Source: an uncultured Paracoccaceae bacterium
Lineage (GTDB): Bacteria > Pseudomonadota > Alphaproteobacteria > Rhodobacterales > Rhodobacteraceae
Assembly: GCA_934500835.1 (NCBI GenBank)
Contig: CAKSTR010000006.1
Coordinates: 124,001-188,000, forward strand
Reading direction: 5' to 3'
Length of the DNA: 64,000 nt
The notes beneath the pieces were generated by a model. The model was given only the letters and a program-made list of their open reading frames with translations. It had not been told where the DNA came from and did no database searches. A program made the position numbers and the translations under genes. This document shows, one piece after another, positions 28,945-38,850 of the stretch. Position 1 is the stretch's first letter. Each line of letters begins with the position of its first letter.

Positions 28945-30272
28945 ATCGAGGTTCCGTCTACCAACACACCCCGTTCCCGCGCGATCTCGATCCGCGCGGA
29001 AGCAATCTGATACTTCAGCGACGCATAGTCGCGCTGCATGGCCACATAGGATTCGAACTGCGTCACCAGTTCGATCAGCGTGCGGCCGCCGGCCTTGTAC
29101 TGCTCGGTGAACAGATTGAGGTTCAGTTCCATCTGGCCCAGAACCCGGGCTTGCTGTGCCTCTTGCGAGGTCAGGCTGGCGATTTCGCGCTCCAGCGCCA
29201 CGATGCGGCGGTTGGCGGATTCAGTGGCCTCGCCGACACGGCGGTAGGCCGCTTCTTCAGCCTCGTCCAGCGCCTGCATGTTGTCCTTGCGGCCAAAACC
29301 GATGCCCTCGCCGTCAAACACCAGCGCGCCGTCCAGATCACCCCCCTTGTCAATCGAGGCCTGGGTCCCGAAGCCGGGCAGAAGGCCGGCCCGGGCCAGC
29401 TTGATCTCGGCCCTGGTGCGCGATGCCTCGCCCTTCGCCAGAAGCACGCCCAGCGGTTCCGGCGTGCCGGCATCGGCGGGAAGCGGGCTCAGCCCGCGCA
29501 ACGACTCCAGTCCGCCCTTGGACATGGCGGCCAGTTGCGCCCAGGCGGTGGTGGTGGCCTCGCGCTCCTGCGCCAGGGTCGCCTCCATCTCGGCGACCTT
29601 CTGTGCGATGATGCGGTATTCCGACCGATCCGACAGACCGCCCTCGACCCGCAGGTTCATGATGCGGTCGAAGTCGCGCATGCGCACCAGCGCCGTGTCG
29701 GTGATCCCGGCAAGCTCGGCCGCGCGCTGCGCCGAAAGATAGTGGTTCAGGCCATCGTAGACCCGCTGGTTCAGGTCTATGGCCAGCGAGACGGCGGCCA
29801 CTTCCACATCGGCCGCGGAATGGGCGCGTTCGGCCTTGCGGCGGCCATTGTCGAGAAGGGCCTGATCCAGCAGCAGGCTGGCGGCCAGAGACCCCAGCGA
29901 GTTCAGGCTGACATTCGGCCCGATGGAGGGCAGCCAGTTCTTCGATTTCGCCCGCGCGGTCAGCCGGGCGACCCGCAGTTCGGATTCCGCGGCACCGGCG
30001 CTTGCGGCCAGAACCGAGGCTGCCACCTCCGCGTAGGAACTGCCTTTCGGCAGAACCGACCGGCGGGCGGAAAGCCCGCCGATCAGTTCGGATTGCACGG
30101 TGCCTTTGCGATCCATCGTGGGCGAGACAAGCGCCGCCCGCGCCGGATCATTGGCCGAGCGCGTGGCGGTTGACTCACCGCCAAGGCACCCGGCCAGAAA
30201 GGCCGCCGACAGCAGGGCCAGAGCGGGGGGAAGAACCCCCACGCCCGGCTTGCGGTTGCGATGTGCGGGCAT
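28941..30272 (-). CDS. TolC-family outer-membrane protein, lipoprotein
   Basis: A 443-residue outer-membrane channel for the type I system. The N-terminus has a lipobox (FLAGC after ALALLSA), so it is likely lipidated. Long heptad-rich helices with two internal repeats (about 70-240 and 260-430) are typical of TolC. It is preceded by the adhesin gene (20-base gap) and followed by the ABC gene with a 4-base overlap. Confidence 0.92.
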   Translation of the reverse strand: MPAHRNRKPGVGVLPPALALLSAAFLAGCLGGESTATRSANDPARAALVSPTMDRKGTVQSELIGGLSARRSVLPKGSSYAEVAASVLAASAGAAESELRVARLTARAKSKNWLPSIGPNVSLNSLGSLAASLLLDQALLDNGRRKAERAHSAADVEVAAVSLAIDLNQRVYDGLNHYLSAQRAAELAGITDTALVRMRDFDRIMNLRVEGGLSDRSEYRIIAQKVAEMEATLAQEREATTTAWAQLAAMSKGGLESLRGLSPLPADAGTPEPLGVLLAKGEASRTRAEIKLARAGLLPGFGTQASIDKGGDLDGALVFDGEGIGFGRKDNMQALDEAEEAAYRRVGEATESANRRIVALEREIASLTSQEAQQARVLGQMELNLNLFTEQYKAGGRTLIELVTQFESYVAMQRDYASLKYQIASARIEIARERGVLVDGTSM

Positions 30273-30292
30273 GACCCGATCCCCCGATCCGA

Positions 30293-33200
30293 TCAGAAGA
30301 TCGTGGTCTGGATGTCCTCGTCCACCAGCACTGTCCCGTCGCCCAGCGTGTAGACGGCGTAGCTTTCTCCGTCGATCACCCGGACCCCGCCGGCGCCCAG
30401 GACGCGGCTGGCGTCGTCCAGTTTCACGACATCGTCGGTGCCGCCCTTGATGATCAGCTCGTGATCCGGGCCGGTCAGTTGGGCCAGGTCATTTGCCGTC
30501 AGCGTCAGGCTGCCGCTGGCCGAACTGAGGTCGATCGACGTGAAGTCGAAGTCCTGCAGGCCATTCAGCGTGGTGTCGATATGCACCGTCGTCGCGCTGG
30601 TGTTGCGGATGTAGAGCGTGCTCGACTCGTTGCCGGCGGCATCGGTGTCGCTGACGATCAGGTAGCTGCCGTCCGGAACCGACGTGCCGAAGGTGGCAAT
30701 CGCGCTGTTGCCGAGGTTGGTGACGGTGGTGCTGATGGCCGAGGCCGCACCGCTGCCGGAGACCGAGTGGAAGGTCAGCACCCCTTCGGCGTTCGACACC
30801 TGGATGCCGTTCAGCAGGTTGCCGTTGCCAAGGTCGTTGATGATCACCGGCGAGGTCGGCGCGACGGTGTCGACGTTGAACCCAAGGCTGCCGTTGTCAC
30901 CGATGACACCGACGTTGCCGGCCGCGTCCACGGCTTTCACCGTATAGGTCAGATGACCTTCGGCAAGATCCGCCGCAGTCAGGTTCGCCGTCCAGCTGGT
31001 GCCCGAGATCGTGGCGGTGATGACCTTGCCGTTCGACAGGGTCACAAGGACGGACTGGGCGCCGGCTTCGACCTGGCCGCCGATGTTGACACCGGCTGCG
31101 GCTTCGGCCGCGTTGATCACGCCGTCGCCGGCGATGGTCCCCGTCTGGCTCAGCGGCTTCACCACGGTATCGACGCGGACGGTTTCCGTCAGGGTCGAGG
31201 TGTTGCCCACCGCATCGGTCGCGGTGATGGTCAGCGGGACATTGTTCTCGCCGGCCGGAATCTGACCCGGCGGGATGGTGACCGTCCAGCTGCCGTCCGC
31301 GGCGACCGTGGCGGCAATCGTGGTGCCGTTGCCGAACTTCACCTGCACGGTGGAGCCGGCTTCGACCACGCCGGTAACGGTCAGGCCGGAAGAGGCTTCG
31401 ACCGCGTTCAGCACGTCGTCGGTGCCGGCGCTCAGCGTCAGGCGCTGGAAGGGCACGACTTCGGTGTCGACGTTCAGGCCATGGGTCGTGGTCGCGGTAT
31501 TGCCCGCAACATCCGTCGCCGTCACCTGCACCGTCGAGGTATAGGTGCCGGCGGGGTATTCGCCCGGAGCGTAGCTGGCTGTCCAGTTGCCCGAAGCATC
31601 GGCGGTGACCGTGCGGGTCACACCTTCGAAGACCACCTTGACGGTGGCGCCGGCCTCGGCGTGGCCGGTCAGGGTCAGGCTGGAGCCATGCTCGGCGCCC
31701 GAGACGATGTTGTCGCCACCGGCCTGGCCCGGATTGACCGACACGCTGGTTTCGGTATCGACATTGACCGTCTTGGTTTCCGAGGCAGTGTTGCCGGCGG
31801 CGTCGGTGGCGGTCACGGTCGCTGTCGTCGAATAGGTGCCGGCCGCGATCCCGGTCGACGGGAAGGTCACGGTCCAGCTGCCGTCAGCGGCCACGGTGGC
31901 CGGCAGGGTCGCCCCATTCCACGCCACCTGCACGGTGGCACCGGGCTGCGCGGTGCCGGTCATGGTGATACCCGAAGCCGCCTCGCTGGCGTTGACGATG
32001 CCGTCGCCGGCGATCGGGGCGGGGGCGAAGGCCACGAAGGTGCTGGTGTCGACCTGGAAGGTATGCGTCGTGTTGGTGACGTTGCCCGCCGCGTCGGTCG
32101 AGGTGGCGTTGATCGTGGCGTCGTATTCGCCTGCGGTCAGCGTGCCGGCCGCGAAGTTGACCGACCAGGTGCCATCGGCACCAACGGTCACCACCTGCTG
32201 AATGCCCTGCACGGTCACCGTCAGCGTGGCACCCGCAATCGAGGTGCCGGTGATGGTGAAGCCCGCAGCCGCCTCGGCCGCGTTGACCAGGTTGTCGGCG
32301 GTCACCGGGTTGAAGGCGATCGGGTTCGGCACGGTGTCGATCACAAGGATCTCGTTCAGCACCGTCTGGTTGCCCAGGGGATCGGTCGCGGTGACCGTGA
32401 ACGGAATCTCGTATTCGCCGGTCGCGATCTGCGTCGTCGGGAAGGTCACGGTCCAGGTGCCGTCGGTGCCGACAGTGGTGGTCTGGGTGAACTCGCCCAC
32501 CTGCACCACGATCTTCGCACCGACTTCGCCTTCGCCCCCGATCGTCACGCCATTGGCGTATTCGGCCAGGTTCTCGACATCACCGGTGCTCTTGGCGCCT
32601 TCGGTGACCTCGACATCCGGCGGAGTCAGGTCAAGGACGAAGGTCGGGCCGTCCAGGGTGGTTGTTGTGCCATCGGGCTGTTTGAAGTCCACGACGGTTT
32701 CATAGGTGCCGTCTGCGGGCAGATCGTCGCCCTCGAACACCACGTCCCATTTGCCATCGGGACCGATGGTGGTTTCCTGCGTCTCGTCACCGATCTTCAC
32801 GGTGACCGTATCGCCCGGCTCGCCGGTGCCCGAGACTTCAAGCACCTTCTCGTCGGTGTTGGTGGTCACGACATGCTTGGAGTCCGGCTCGTTCACGGTC
32901 GGGACGGCCCGGGTATCAACCGGAGTACCGCCACCGCCGCCGCCACCGCCGCCGATCACCGCGCCGATGACCCCAAGGCCGCCGATGACGGCAGCGCCGG
33001 TGCCAAGGCCAAGAAGGCCGGGAACAAAGGCCGCCATGCCGGCCGGATCATCCGAGACCGCACCCTGGGCCAGCGCCAGATCGTCGCCGTTGCCAAACCG
33101 CAGGTCATCCAGCGTCGAGAACTTGTCCCAACCGTCCGCCTGGCCATAGGAGGCCATCAGGTGGCCGTTGCCGGTGTTCTGGAACTCGACCCCGATCACC

Positions 33201-33463
33201 TCGCCGTTTTGCGAGAGATACAGCTGGTTCGGTTCGCCATTCTGGTTGAAATAGCCTGAGAGGACGATTTCCCGCCCGTCGATCAGCGTTACCACGAGGT
33301 CGCTGCCCCGCTGCTGATACCCGGCGACGCTTGTGCGCGCCAGATTGAGCGAGATTTCCTCGCCCGTGCCGAGTTGAACGAAGTTGCTGCCATTACCGGC
33401 AACGGAACCCCGCACCACACCGCCCGCAGAATCGCGGACGACGAAATCAATCGCCTTCACCAT
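30293..33463 (-). CDS. large Ig-repeat surface adhesin (BapA-like), probable type I substrate
   Basis: A 1056-residue acidic, Thr/Val/Gly-rich protein. Residues 1-130 resemble the BapA prefix domain (MVKAIDFVVRDSAGG). A hydrophobic glycine-rich segment ends in nine consecutive glycines near 170-180. Seven bacterial Ig-like domains follow (about 200-925), several introduced by (V/I)NAAEAAAG-like motifs and closed by TDAAGN strands. The C-terminus (about 1000-1056) has the GGTDDVVKLDD segment and ends QTTIF, fitting an uncleaved type I signal. No signal peptide, and no RTX nonapeptide repeats were seen. It leads the operon of its likely exporter, so a role in attachment or biofilm is inferred. 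Confidence 0.88.
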   Translation of the reverse strand: MVKAIDFVVRDSAGGVVRGSVAGNGSNFVQLGTGEEISLNLARTSVAGYQQRGSDLVVTLIDGREIVLSGYFNQNGEPNQLYLSQNGEVIGVEFQNTGNGHLMASYGQADGWDKFSTLDDLRFGNGDDLALAQGAVSDDPAGMAAFVPGLLGLGTGAAVIGGLGVIGAVIGGGGGGGGGTPVDTRAVPTVNEPDSKHVVTTNTDEKVLEVSGTGEPGDTVTVKIGDETQETTIGPDGKWDVVFEGDDLPADGTYETVVDFKQPDGTTTTLDGPTFVLDLTPPDVEVTEGAKSTGDVENLAEYANGVTIGGEGEVGAKIVVQVGEFTQTTTVGTDGTWTVTFPTTQIATGEYEIPFTVTATDPLGNQTVLNEILVIDTVPNPIAFNPVTADNLVNAAEAAAGFTITGTSIAGATLTVTVQGIQQVVTVGADGTWSVNFAAGTLTAGEYDATINATSTDAAGNVTNTTHTFQVDTSTFVAFAPAPIAGDGIVNASEAASGITMTGTAQPGATVQVAWNGATLPATVAADGSWTVTFPSTGIAAGTYSTTATVTATDAAGNTASETKTVNVDTETSVSVNPGQAGGDNIVSGAEHGSSLTLTGHAEAGATVKVVFEGVTRTVTADASGNWTASYAPGEYPAGTYTSTVQVTATDVAGNTATTTHGLNVDTEVVPFQRLTLSAGTDDVLNAVEASSGLTVTGVVEAGSTVQVKFGNGTTIAATVAADGSWTVTIPPGQIPAGENNVPLTITATDAVGNTSTLTETVRVDTVVKPLSQTGTIAGDGVINAAEAAAGVNIGGQVEAGAQSVLVTLSNGKVITATISGTSWTANLTAADLAEGHLTYTVKAVDAAGNVGVIGDNGSLGFNVDTVAPTSPVIINDLGNGNLLNGIQVSNAEGVLTFHSVSGSGAASAISTTVTNLGNSAIATFGTSVPDGSYLIVSDTDAAGNESSTLYIRNTSATTVHIDTTLNGLQDFDFTSIDLSSASGSLTLTANDLAQLTGPDHELIIKGGTDDVVKLDDASRVLGAGGVRVIDGESYAVYTLGDGTVLVDEDIQTTIF

Positions 33464-33687
33464 TTTACTGCTCCGCCTGTAACCGCCGGGTCGTTGCCCG
33501 ACATGTTGTGCTCAGGGCATTGTTCGCCCCTATTGCGGACAGGGTTAGCTAGGTTTTGATTAGATTTCTAGTAGGTGTGCAGGAAATTGACGTAAAGGTC
33601 GCCATTTTCCCCCCTTCTCCGCCACATGTGAGTCTTTTCGGCCATGCTTTCGGCGCGAATTACAACTAATGGTGGTATTGCATGCAC
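33464..33687. promoter_or_regulatory. upstream region of the adhesin-secretion operon
   Basis: A 224-base gap, AT-richer than its surroundings, between the adhesin start and the end of the sugar ABC gene. It must contain the adhesin promoter. No clear operator or terminator was recognised. Confidence 0.4.
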
Positions 33688-34686
33688 TTAGCGCAAACGA
33701 ATGCCTTGCGCATCGAAATGGAAAGTGCGGCGATTGTCGGGGGTCAGCCACAGGGTTTCGTCCACGACAAACTCATGCTCGCCGAACAGCCGGACGGTCA
33801 GAAGCCCGTGCACTTCGCTCCGCACATAGACCAGGGTTTCGCCGCCCAGCTTCTCGACATGGCTCACCCGGCCCTCGATGGCGCCCCGCTCGCGCGAGAC
33901 TGCAAGATGCTCGGGCCGGATGCCGGTGGTGTCGCCCTGCTGGCCCAGAGCGGCCGATTTCAGGAGGTTCATCTGCGGGCTGCCGATAAAGGCCGCGACA
34001 AAGGTATTGGCCGGGTCGTTGTACAACTCCATCGGCGCGCCGACCTGTTCCACCTGCCCCGCACGCAGAACCACGATCCGGTCGGCCAGCGTCATCGCCT
34101 CGACCTGATCATGCGTCACATAGATCATCGTCGCATCCAACTCGCGGTGCAGCCGGGCGATCTCGATCCGGGTCGCCACCCGCAGGGCGGCATCCAGGTT
34201 GGACAGGGGCTCGTCAAACAGGAACAGCTTGGGCGTGCGCACGATGGCCCGCCCGATGGCAACCCGCTGGCGCTGGCCGCCCGACAGTTCCGAGGGCCGC
34301 CGCTCCAGCAGCGGCTCCAGTGCCAGCATGGCGGCGGCCTTGTCCGTGGCCGCGCGGATCTCGGCCTTGGCAACGCCGGCCTGCTTCAACGCCAGTCCCA
34401 TGTTGTCGCGCACCGTCAGATGCGGGTAAAGCGCGTAGGACTGGAACACCATCGCAAGCTCGCGCTTGGCCGGGGCCACGTCATTCACCCGAATGCCGTC
34501 CAGCAGGATGTCGCCCGAGGTCGCATCCTCCAGCCCGGCGATGATCCGCAGAAGCGTGGACTTGCCACAGCCCGAGGGGCCCACGAAAACGCAGAACTCG
34601 CCGTCCTGCACCTCAAGATCGACGCCTTTTATGACATCGGTCACGCCAAAGGATTTGGTAACGGATTTCAGCTGCAGCGCGCCCAT
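33688..34686 (-). CDS. sugar ABC transporter ATP-binding protein (UgpC/MalK type)
   Basis: A 332-residue ATPase: Walker A GPSGCGKST, signature LSGGQRQRV, Walker B LFLFDEPLSNLDA, then a C-terminal MalK-like regulatory domain with IRPEHLAV. I start it at 34684-34686 (MGALQLKSVTKSFGV) with GAGG upstream; an upstream frame adds unrelated residues. It is the last gene of the leftward amino-sugar operon. Confidence 0.95.
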   Translation of the reverse strand: MGALQLKSVTKSFGVTDVIKGVDLEVQDGEFCVFVGPSGCGKSTLLRIIAGLEDATSGDILLDGIRVNDVAPAKRELAMVFQSYALYPHLTVRDNMGLALKQAGVAKAEIRAATDKAAAMLALEPLLERRPSELSGGQRQRVAIGRAIVRTPKLFLFDEPLSNLDAALRVATRIEIARLHRELDATMIYVTHDQVEAMTLADRIVVLRAGQVEQVGAPMELYNDPANTFVAAFIGSPQMNLLKSAALGQQGDTTGIRPEHLAVSRERGAIEGRVSHVEKLGGETLVYVRSEVHGLLTVRLFGEHEFVVDETLWLTPDNRRTFHFDAQGIRLR

Positions 34687-34693
34687 TCGGACC

Positions 34694-35716
34694 TCATAGT
34701 TTGACGGGTTTGCCGGACCGGACGCTTTCGTCGGCGGCAAGACAGATGGCAAGCGACTGCACGGCATCTTCCATATGGCGCGTCAGGTCCAGGTTCTCGG
34801 TGATCGCGCGCGCCACAAATGCCTGCTCGCGTTCACACAGGTCCTGATGGCCCGGCTCGTCGGCCATCGACAGATCCTCGTCGGGCTGGCCGACGCGGTG
34901 GACCCGCAGAAGCGAGGTCTTGGTATGGGTGTCGTGATCGTCGGATTTCGCATTCTCGGGCATGCGGATCGACACCGCCCCCCGGGGCGACACGACATCC
35001 TTCACGAAAAAGGCGGTGTCGGACATCATCGGACCCCATCCCGCCTCATACCAGCCAAGACTGCCATCCTCGAACAGCACCTGGAAATGGCCGTAGTTGT
35101 ACATGTCGGGCGCGATCTCATCGGACAGGCGCAATCCCATGCCCCGCACCTCGACCGGCTTGGCATCGGTGATCTGGCACATGACGTCGACGTAATGCAC
35201 CCCGCAATCGACGATGGGCGGAGTGGTCTGCATCAGCGTCTTGTGCACCTCCCATGTCGGGCCGTTCGACTGCTGGTTCAGGTTCAGGCGGAACACATAG
35301 GGCCCGCCAAGCGCGCGCGCCTCGGCGATCAGCCGCATCCAGCTGGGATGGTGGCGCAGGATATAGCCGACCACCAGCTTCTTGCCGTTTGCCTTTGCGG
35401 CATCCACCACCCGGCGCGCATCCCTGGCGGTTGTCGCCAGCGGCTTTTCCACAAAGACATGCGCGCCCGCTTCAAGCGCCGCCACGGCGAAATCGGCATG
35501 GCTGTCGGAATAGGTCGAGACGTTCACCAGATCCGGCTTCAGCCGCGCCAGCGCCGCCTTGAAATCCGGCTCCACCGCATAGCCCGCCAGCTCCGGGTCC
35601 AGCCGGGGGGTAGAGCGGTTGACCAGCCCGACCAGATCGAAGGCCGGATTGCGGTGATAGGCCAAGGCATGGCTGCGCCCCATGGTGCCCAGACCTGCGA
35701 CAAGCGTTCGGATCAT
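34694..35716 (-). CDS. Gfo/Idh/MocA-family oxidoreductase
   Basis: A 340-residue NAD(P)-dependent sugar-oxidising or epimerising enzyme. The nucleotide-binding turn is VAGLGTMGRSHA, VFVEKPLA carries the conserved EKP lysine, and DCGVHYVDVM the likely catalytic DxxxHxxD-like motif. It overlaps the permease gene by 4 bases. In this operon it presumably acts on the imported sugar or derivative, but the substrate is unknown. Confidence 0.92.
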   Translation of the reverse strand: MIRTLVAGLGTMGRSHALAYHRNPAFDLVGLVNRSTPRLDPELAGYAVEPDFKAALARLKPDLVNVSTYSDSHADFAVAALEAGAHVFVEKPLATTARDARRVVDAAKANGKKLVVGYILRHHPSWMRLIAEARALGGPYVFRLNLNQQSNGPTWEVHKTLMQTTPPIVDCGVHYVDVMCQITDAKPVEVRGMGLRLSDEIAPDMYNYGHFQVLFEDGSLGWYEAGWGPMMSDTAFFVKDVVSPRGAVSIRMPENAKSDDHDTHTKTSLLRVHRVGQPDEDLSMADEPGHQDLCEREQAFVARAITENLDLTRHMEDAVQSLAICLAADESVRSGKPVKL

Positions 35717-36549
35717 TTCACAGCCCCCGCCGTAATGCCGCGGATCAGCTGCCGCGAGAAGATGAGGTAAAGCACCAGCACCGGAACGATGGCCAGGCTC
35801 AGCGCCGCCAGCACCGCGTTCCAGTTGGTGACGAATTGCCCGATGAAGACCTGCGCCCCCAGCGTCACCGTCTTGGTGCTTTCGGCCGGCGCCAGGATCA
35901 GCGGGAACCACAGATCGTTCCAGATCGGGATCATGGTGAAGACCGCCACGGTCGCCATCGCGGGGCGCACCAGCGGCAGCACGAGGCTGAAGAAGATGCG
36001 GTACTCCGACAGCCCGTCAATCCGGCCTGCGTTCTTCAGATCGTCCGAGACGCTCCGCATGAACTCGGACAGGATGAACACCGCCAGCGGCAGACCTTGC
36101 GCGGTATAGACAAGGATCAGGGCCGTCAGCGTGTTGACCAGACCGGAGACGACCATGATCTCCAGAATCGCCACCGTACCCAGCCGGATCGGGATCATGA
36201 TCCCCAGCGCCAGATACAGCCCCATCAGCGTATTGCCCCGGAAACGGTATTCGCTCAGCGCAAAGGCGGCCATGGCGCCGAACAGCAGCACGCAGAACAG
36301 GCTGACGCAGGTGACGATCAGGCTGTTCTGGAAATACAGGAAGAAATCCCCCTGCTTCAACACCGTCTCGTATCCCACCGGGTCGAAACTGCCCGGCAAC
36401 GGCAGGGCCAGCGGGTCGGCAAAGATCGCCTTGCGGCTCTTGAAGCTGTTGACCACGATCACGAAGACCGGGAACAGCGCGATCAGCGTATAGGTCAGCA
36501 GCACCGCATGGGCCGCCACCGTCCGCCCTGTGGACATCCGCGCGCTCAT
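35713..36549 (-). CDS. sugar ABC transporter permease (MalG type)
   Basis: A 278-residue inner-membrane permease with six hydrophobic segments. The EAA-loop motif (DDLKNAGRIDGLSEYRIFFSLVLPL, of which the core is GRIDGLSEYRIFF) contacts the ATPase. It overlaps the MalF-type gene by one base. Confidence 0.95.
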   Translation of the reverse strand: MSARMSTGRTVAAHAVLLTYTLIALFPVFVIVVNSFKSRKAIFADPLALPLPGSFDPVGYETVLKQGDFFLYFQNSLIVTCVSLFCVLLFGAMAAFALSEYRFRGNTLMGLYLALGIMIPIRLGTVAILEIMVVSGLVNTLTALILVYTAQGLPLAVFILSEFMRSVSDDLKNAGRIDGLSEYRIFFSLVLPLVRPAMATVAVFTMIPIWNDLWFPLILAPAESTKTVTLGAQVFIGQFVTNWNAVLAALSLAIVPVLVLYLIFSRQLIRGITAGAVK

Positions 36550-37469
36550 CAGAACTGATACCTCCGCAGGCGGGTCTGGATACCGAAGAGGTAGACGCAG
36601 ACCCCGACAAGGATGATGGCGAACATGGCCCCGGCGATGGCAGATCCCATATAGGGATCGCCCAGTTGCAGCTGGAAGCCAAAGAAGGTGCGATACAGGA
36701 ACGTGCCCAGGATATCGGTGCTGAAGTCCGGCCCAGCCAGCGCGCCCTGCGCCACATAGATCAGGTCGAACGCATTGAAATTGCCGACAAAGGTCAAGAC
36801 CGAGATGATGCCGATCGACGGCAGGATCAACGGCAGCTTGATCTTCCAGAACTGGCTCATCCCCGTGATGCCGTCCATCTCTGCCGCCTCGATCACCTCA
36901 TCGGGGATCGACAGCAGGGCGGCGTAGATCAGCATCATCGGTATGCCGACGAACTGCCAGACCGAGACCAGCGCCAGCGCCGTCAGCGCATATTCCTCTT
37001 TCCCCAGCCAGGGGGCGAACAGGGATTTCAGCCCCACCATGTCCAGCATGCCGGGCGCGATTCCCCAGATCGGCGACAGGATCAGCTTCCAGACGAAGCC
37101 GACGATCACAAAGCTCAGGATCGTCGGGATGAAGATCGCGGTGCGGTAGAACGCCGCCATCCGCAGGCGCGGCGTCGAAAGGATCGCCGCCAAGGCAATA
37201 CCGACCGGGTTCTGCACCAGCATATGGATCAGGAAGAACCAGGCATTGTTCCCCAGCGCATTCCAGAACTGCCTGGACCACAACGCGTCGCCGAACAGCG
37301 TGGCAAAGTTGCGCAGGCCCACGAACATCCGCCCGCCCTGACCGTCGCTGTTGAACAGCGACTGCGCCAGCGTGCCGAACAGTGGAATGATCATGACGGC
37401 CGTATAAACCGCCACCGCCGGGGCCAGAAACACGGCGATGTGCCATCGCACGGGCCTACGCGCAGCCAT
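36549..37469 (-). CDS. sugar ABC transporter permease (MalF/UgpA type)
   Basis: A 306-residue permease with six membrane segments and the EAA loop EVIEAAEMDGITGMSQFWKI (core EAAEMDGI). It forms the channel with the MalG-type partner. Between it and the binding-protein gene lies an 84-base gap with a family-B inverted repeat. Confidence 0.95.
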   Translation of the reverse strand: MAARRPVRWHIAVFLAPAVAVYTAVMIIPLFGTLAQSLFNSDGQGGRMFVGLRNFATLFGDALWSRQFWNALGNNAWFFLIHMLVQNPVGIALAAILSTPRLRMAAFYRTAIFIPTILSFVIVGFVWKLILSPIWGIAPGMLDMVGLKSLFAPWLGKEEYALTALALVSVWQFVGIPMMLIYAALLSIPDEVIEAAEMDGITGMSQFWKIKLPLILPSIGIISVLTFVGNFNAFDLIYVAQGALAGPDFSTDILGTFLYRTFFGFQLQLGDPYMGSAIAGAMFAIILVGVCVYLFGIQTRLRRYQF

Positions 37470-37482
37470 GCCCTTCTCCCCT

Positions 37483-37536
37483 ATTTTCTGTCCAGAAATA
37501 TCCCACGGGGGGTCCGGGGGGTGTGAAACCCCCCGG
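37483..37536. repeat. family-B inverted repeat, copy 1
   Basis: ATTTTCTGTCCAGAAATATCC leads into a G-rich stretch and a hairpin at 37514-37536 with arms CCGGGGGG around TGTGAAA. It sits between the binding-protein and permease genes. Related copies occur at 47658-47708 and 61565-61602. Confidence 0.85.
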
Positions 37537-37553
37537 CCTTTGCCAGCAGGCGC

Positions 37554-38807
37554 TTACTTCGCCTTCTGCGGCTCATACCAGCTCGCCAGACCGTCCTGCA
37601 GACGCTTGGCCGCATCCTCGGGGCTCTCGGACCCGCGGATCACGTTGGCCGAGGCGTTCCAGGTCTCGTTCTCCAGGTTCGGCGTGCCGCGCGACAGGAT
37701 CTGGTAGGTCGAACGGATCGTCGGCTGGCACTTCTCACGCCAGGACACGAATTCCTGCGCCAGCGGGTCTTCCATCGCGACCGGGGTCGAGTTCAGGCTG
37801 AAGAACCCCGGCAGGGCGTTGGCGTAAAGCGTCGCGAACTCGGGGCTGCCGACCCACTCCAGGAACACCTTGGCCGCTTCGGCATTCGGCGACTTGGCGT
37901 TCATGCCCATGGCAATGTCGGTGTGGTCCGAGATGTAGCAGGTGTCCCCCGCCGCCCCGACCGGAGGCGCGAATGCCCCCATCTTGAAGCCGACCTGGGC
38001 GTTGAAGACCGAGATTTCCCACGATCCGGCGGGGTAGATCGCCGCGCGGCCAAGGGTGAACAGGTTCTGGCTGTCGGGATAGGTCTGCGCCTCGAAGCCG
38101 TCGCCCAGATAGTCCTTCCAGCGGGCCAGTTCGGCGAAGGGTTCAACCCATTGCGGATCGGTCAGCTTCTGCTCGCCCTTGATCAGCGCCAGACGACCCT
38201 CTTCGCCCTTCCAGTAGTTCGGCCCGATGTTCTGATAGCCCATCGTGGCGGCTTCCCACTGGTCATTCGTCCCCATCGCCATCGGGATATAGGTGCCGTC
38301 CGCCTTGATCTTGTCCAGCGCGGCGAAGAATTCGTCGCGCGTGGTCGGAACCGCGATGCCCAGCGCCTCGAAGGCGTCGGCATTGTAGATGAATCCGTGG
38401 ATCACCGAAGCCATCGGCACGCAGAAGGTGGCAGCACCATCATCGGTCTGCCAGGCCGACTTGGCCACCGGCGAGAAGTTGGCCATGGCGCCAAGGCTGG
38501 TCAGATCGGCCAGATTGCCCTGGTTGTACAACTCAAGGCTGGCGTCGAAGGGCCGGCAGGTGATCAGATCGCCCGCCGAACCGGCGGCAAGTTTCGAGTT
38601 CAGGACAGCGTTGTATTCCGCCGGCGCGGTGGGCGCGAAAACCACCTTGATGTCGGGATGCGCGGCTTCGAACGCCGGGATCAGCGTGTCCTGCCAGATC
38701 GTCAGATCATCGTTGCGCCAGCTTTCGATGGTCAGCGTGGTCTCGGCCAGCGCCGGACCGGCCAGCAGCGTGCTGGTCAGAAGCGCCACGCGGAAGGTCT
38801 TGGTCAT
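37554..38807 (-). CDS. sugar ABC transporter substrate-binding protein
   Basis: A 417-residue periplasmic binding protein of the extracellular solute-binding family 1. The signal peptide MTKTFRVALLTSTLLAGPALA is followed by TTLTIESWRNDDLTIWQDT, then FEAAHPDIKVVF, typical of sugar binders. It lies 43 bases after murQ. Likely ligands, from the neighbours, are GlcNAc, its oligomers or MurNAc-containing sugars (inference). Confidence 0.95.
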   Translation of the reverse strand: MTKTFRVALLTSTLLAGPALAETTLTIESWRNDDLTIWQDTLIPAFEAAHPDIKVVFAPTAPAEYNAVLNSKLAAGSAGDLITCRPFDASLELYNQGNLADLTSLGAMANFSPVAKSAWQTDDGAATFCVPMASVIHGFIYNADAFEALGIAVPTTRDEFFAALDKIKADGTYIPMAMGTNDQWEAATMGYQNIGPNYWKGEEGRLALIKGEQKLTDPQWVEPFAELARWKDYLGDGFEAQTYPDSQNLFTLGRAAIYPAGSWEISVFNAQVGFKMGAFAPPVGAAGDTCYISDHTDIAMGMNAKSPNAEAAKVFLEWVGSPEFATLYANALPGFFSLNSTPVAMEDPLAQEFVSWREKCQPTIRSTYQILSRGTPNLENETWNASANVIRGSESPEDAAKRLQDGLASWYEPQKAK

Positions 38808-38850
38808 TTGTCTTCTCCCTGTTTCGGGGCGTCCCTGCGCCCCCTTTGCT

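Noticed and set aside
30293..30600. RTX calcium-binding repeats at the adhesin C-terminus
   Set aside because: I looked for GGxGxDxLx repeats because type I cargo often has them; only single GTDDVV-type segments are present.
32930..32955. Trinucleotide tandem repeat (CCG/CCA) read as a microsatellite
   Set aside because: It encodes the nine-glycine linker of the adhesin with mixed codons, so it is protein-level composition rather than a DNA repeat of separate interest.
30461..33259. A 932-codon frame opposite the adhesin
   Set aside because: It mirrors the repetitive adhesin coding strand and has no ribosome site; the adhesin reading has clear Ig domains and an operon context.
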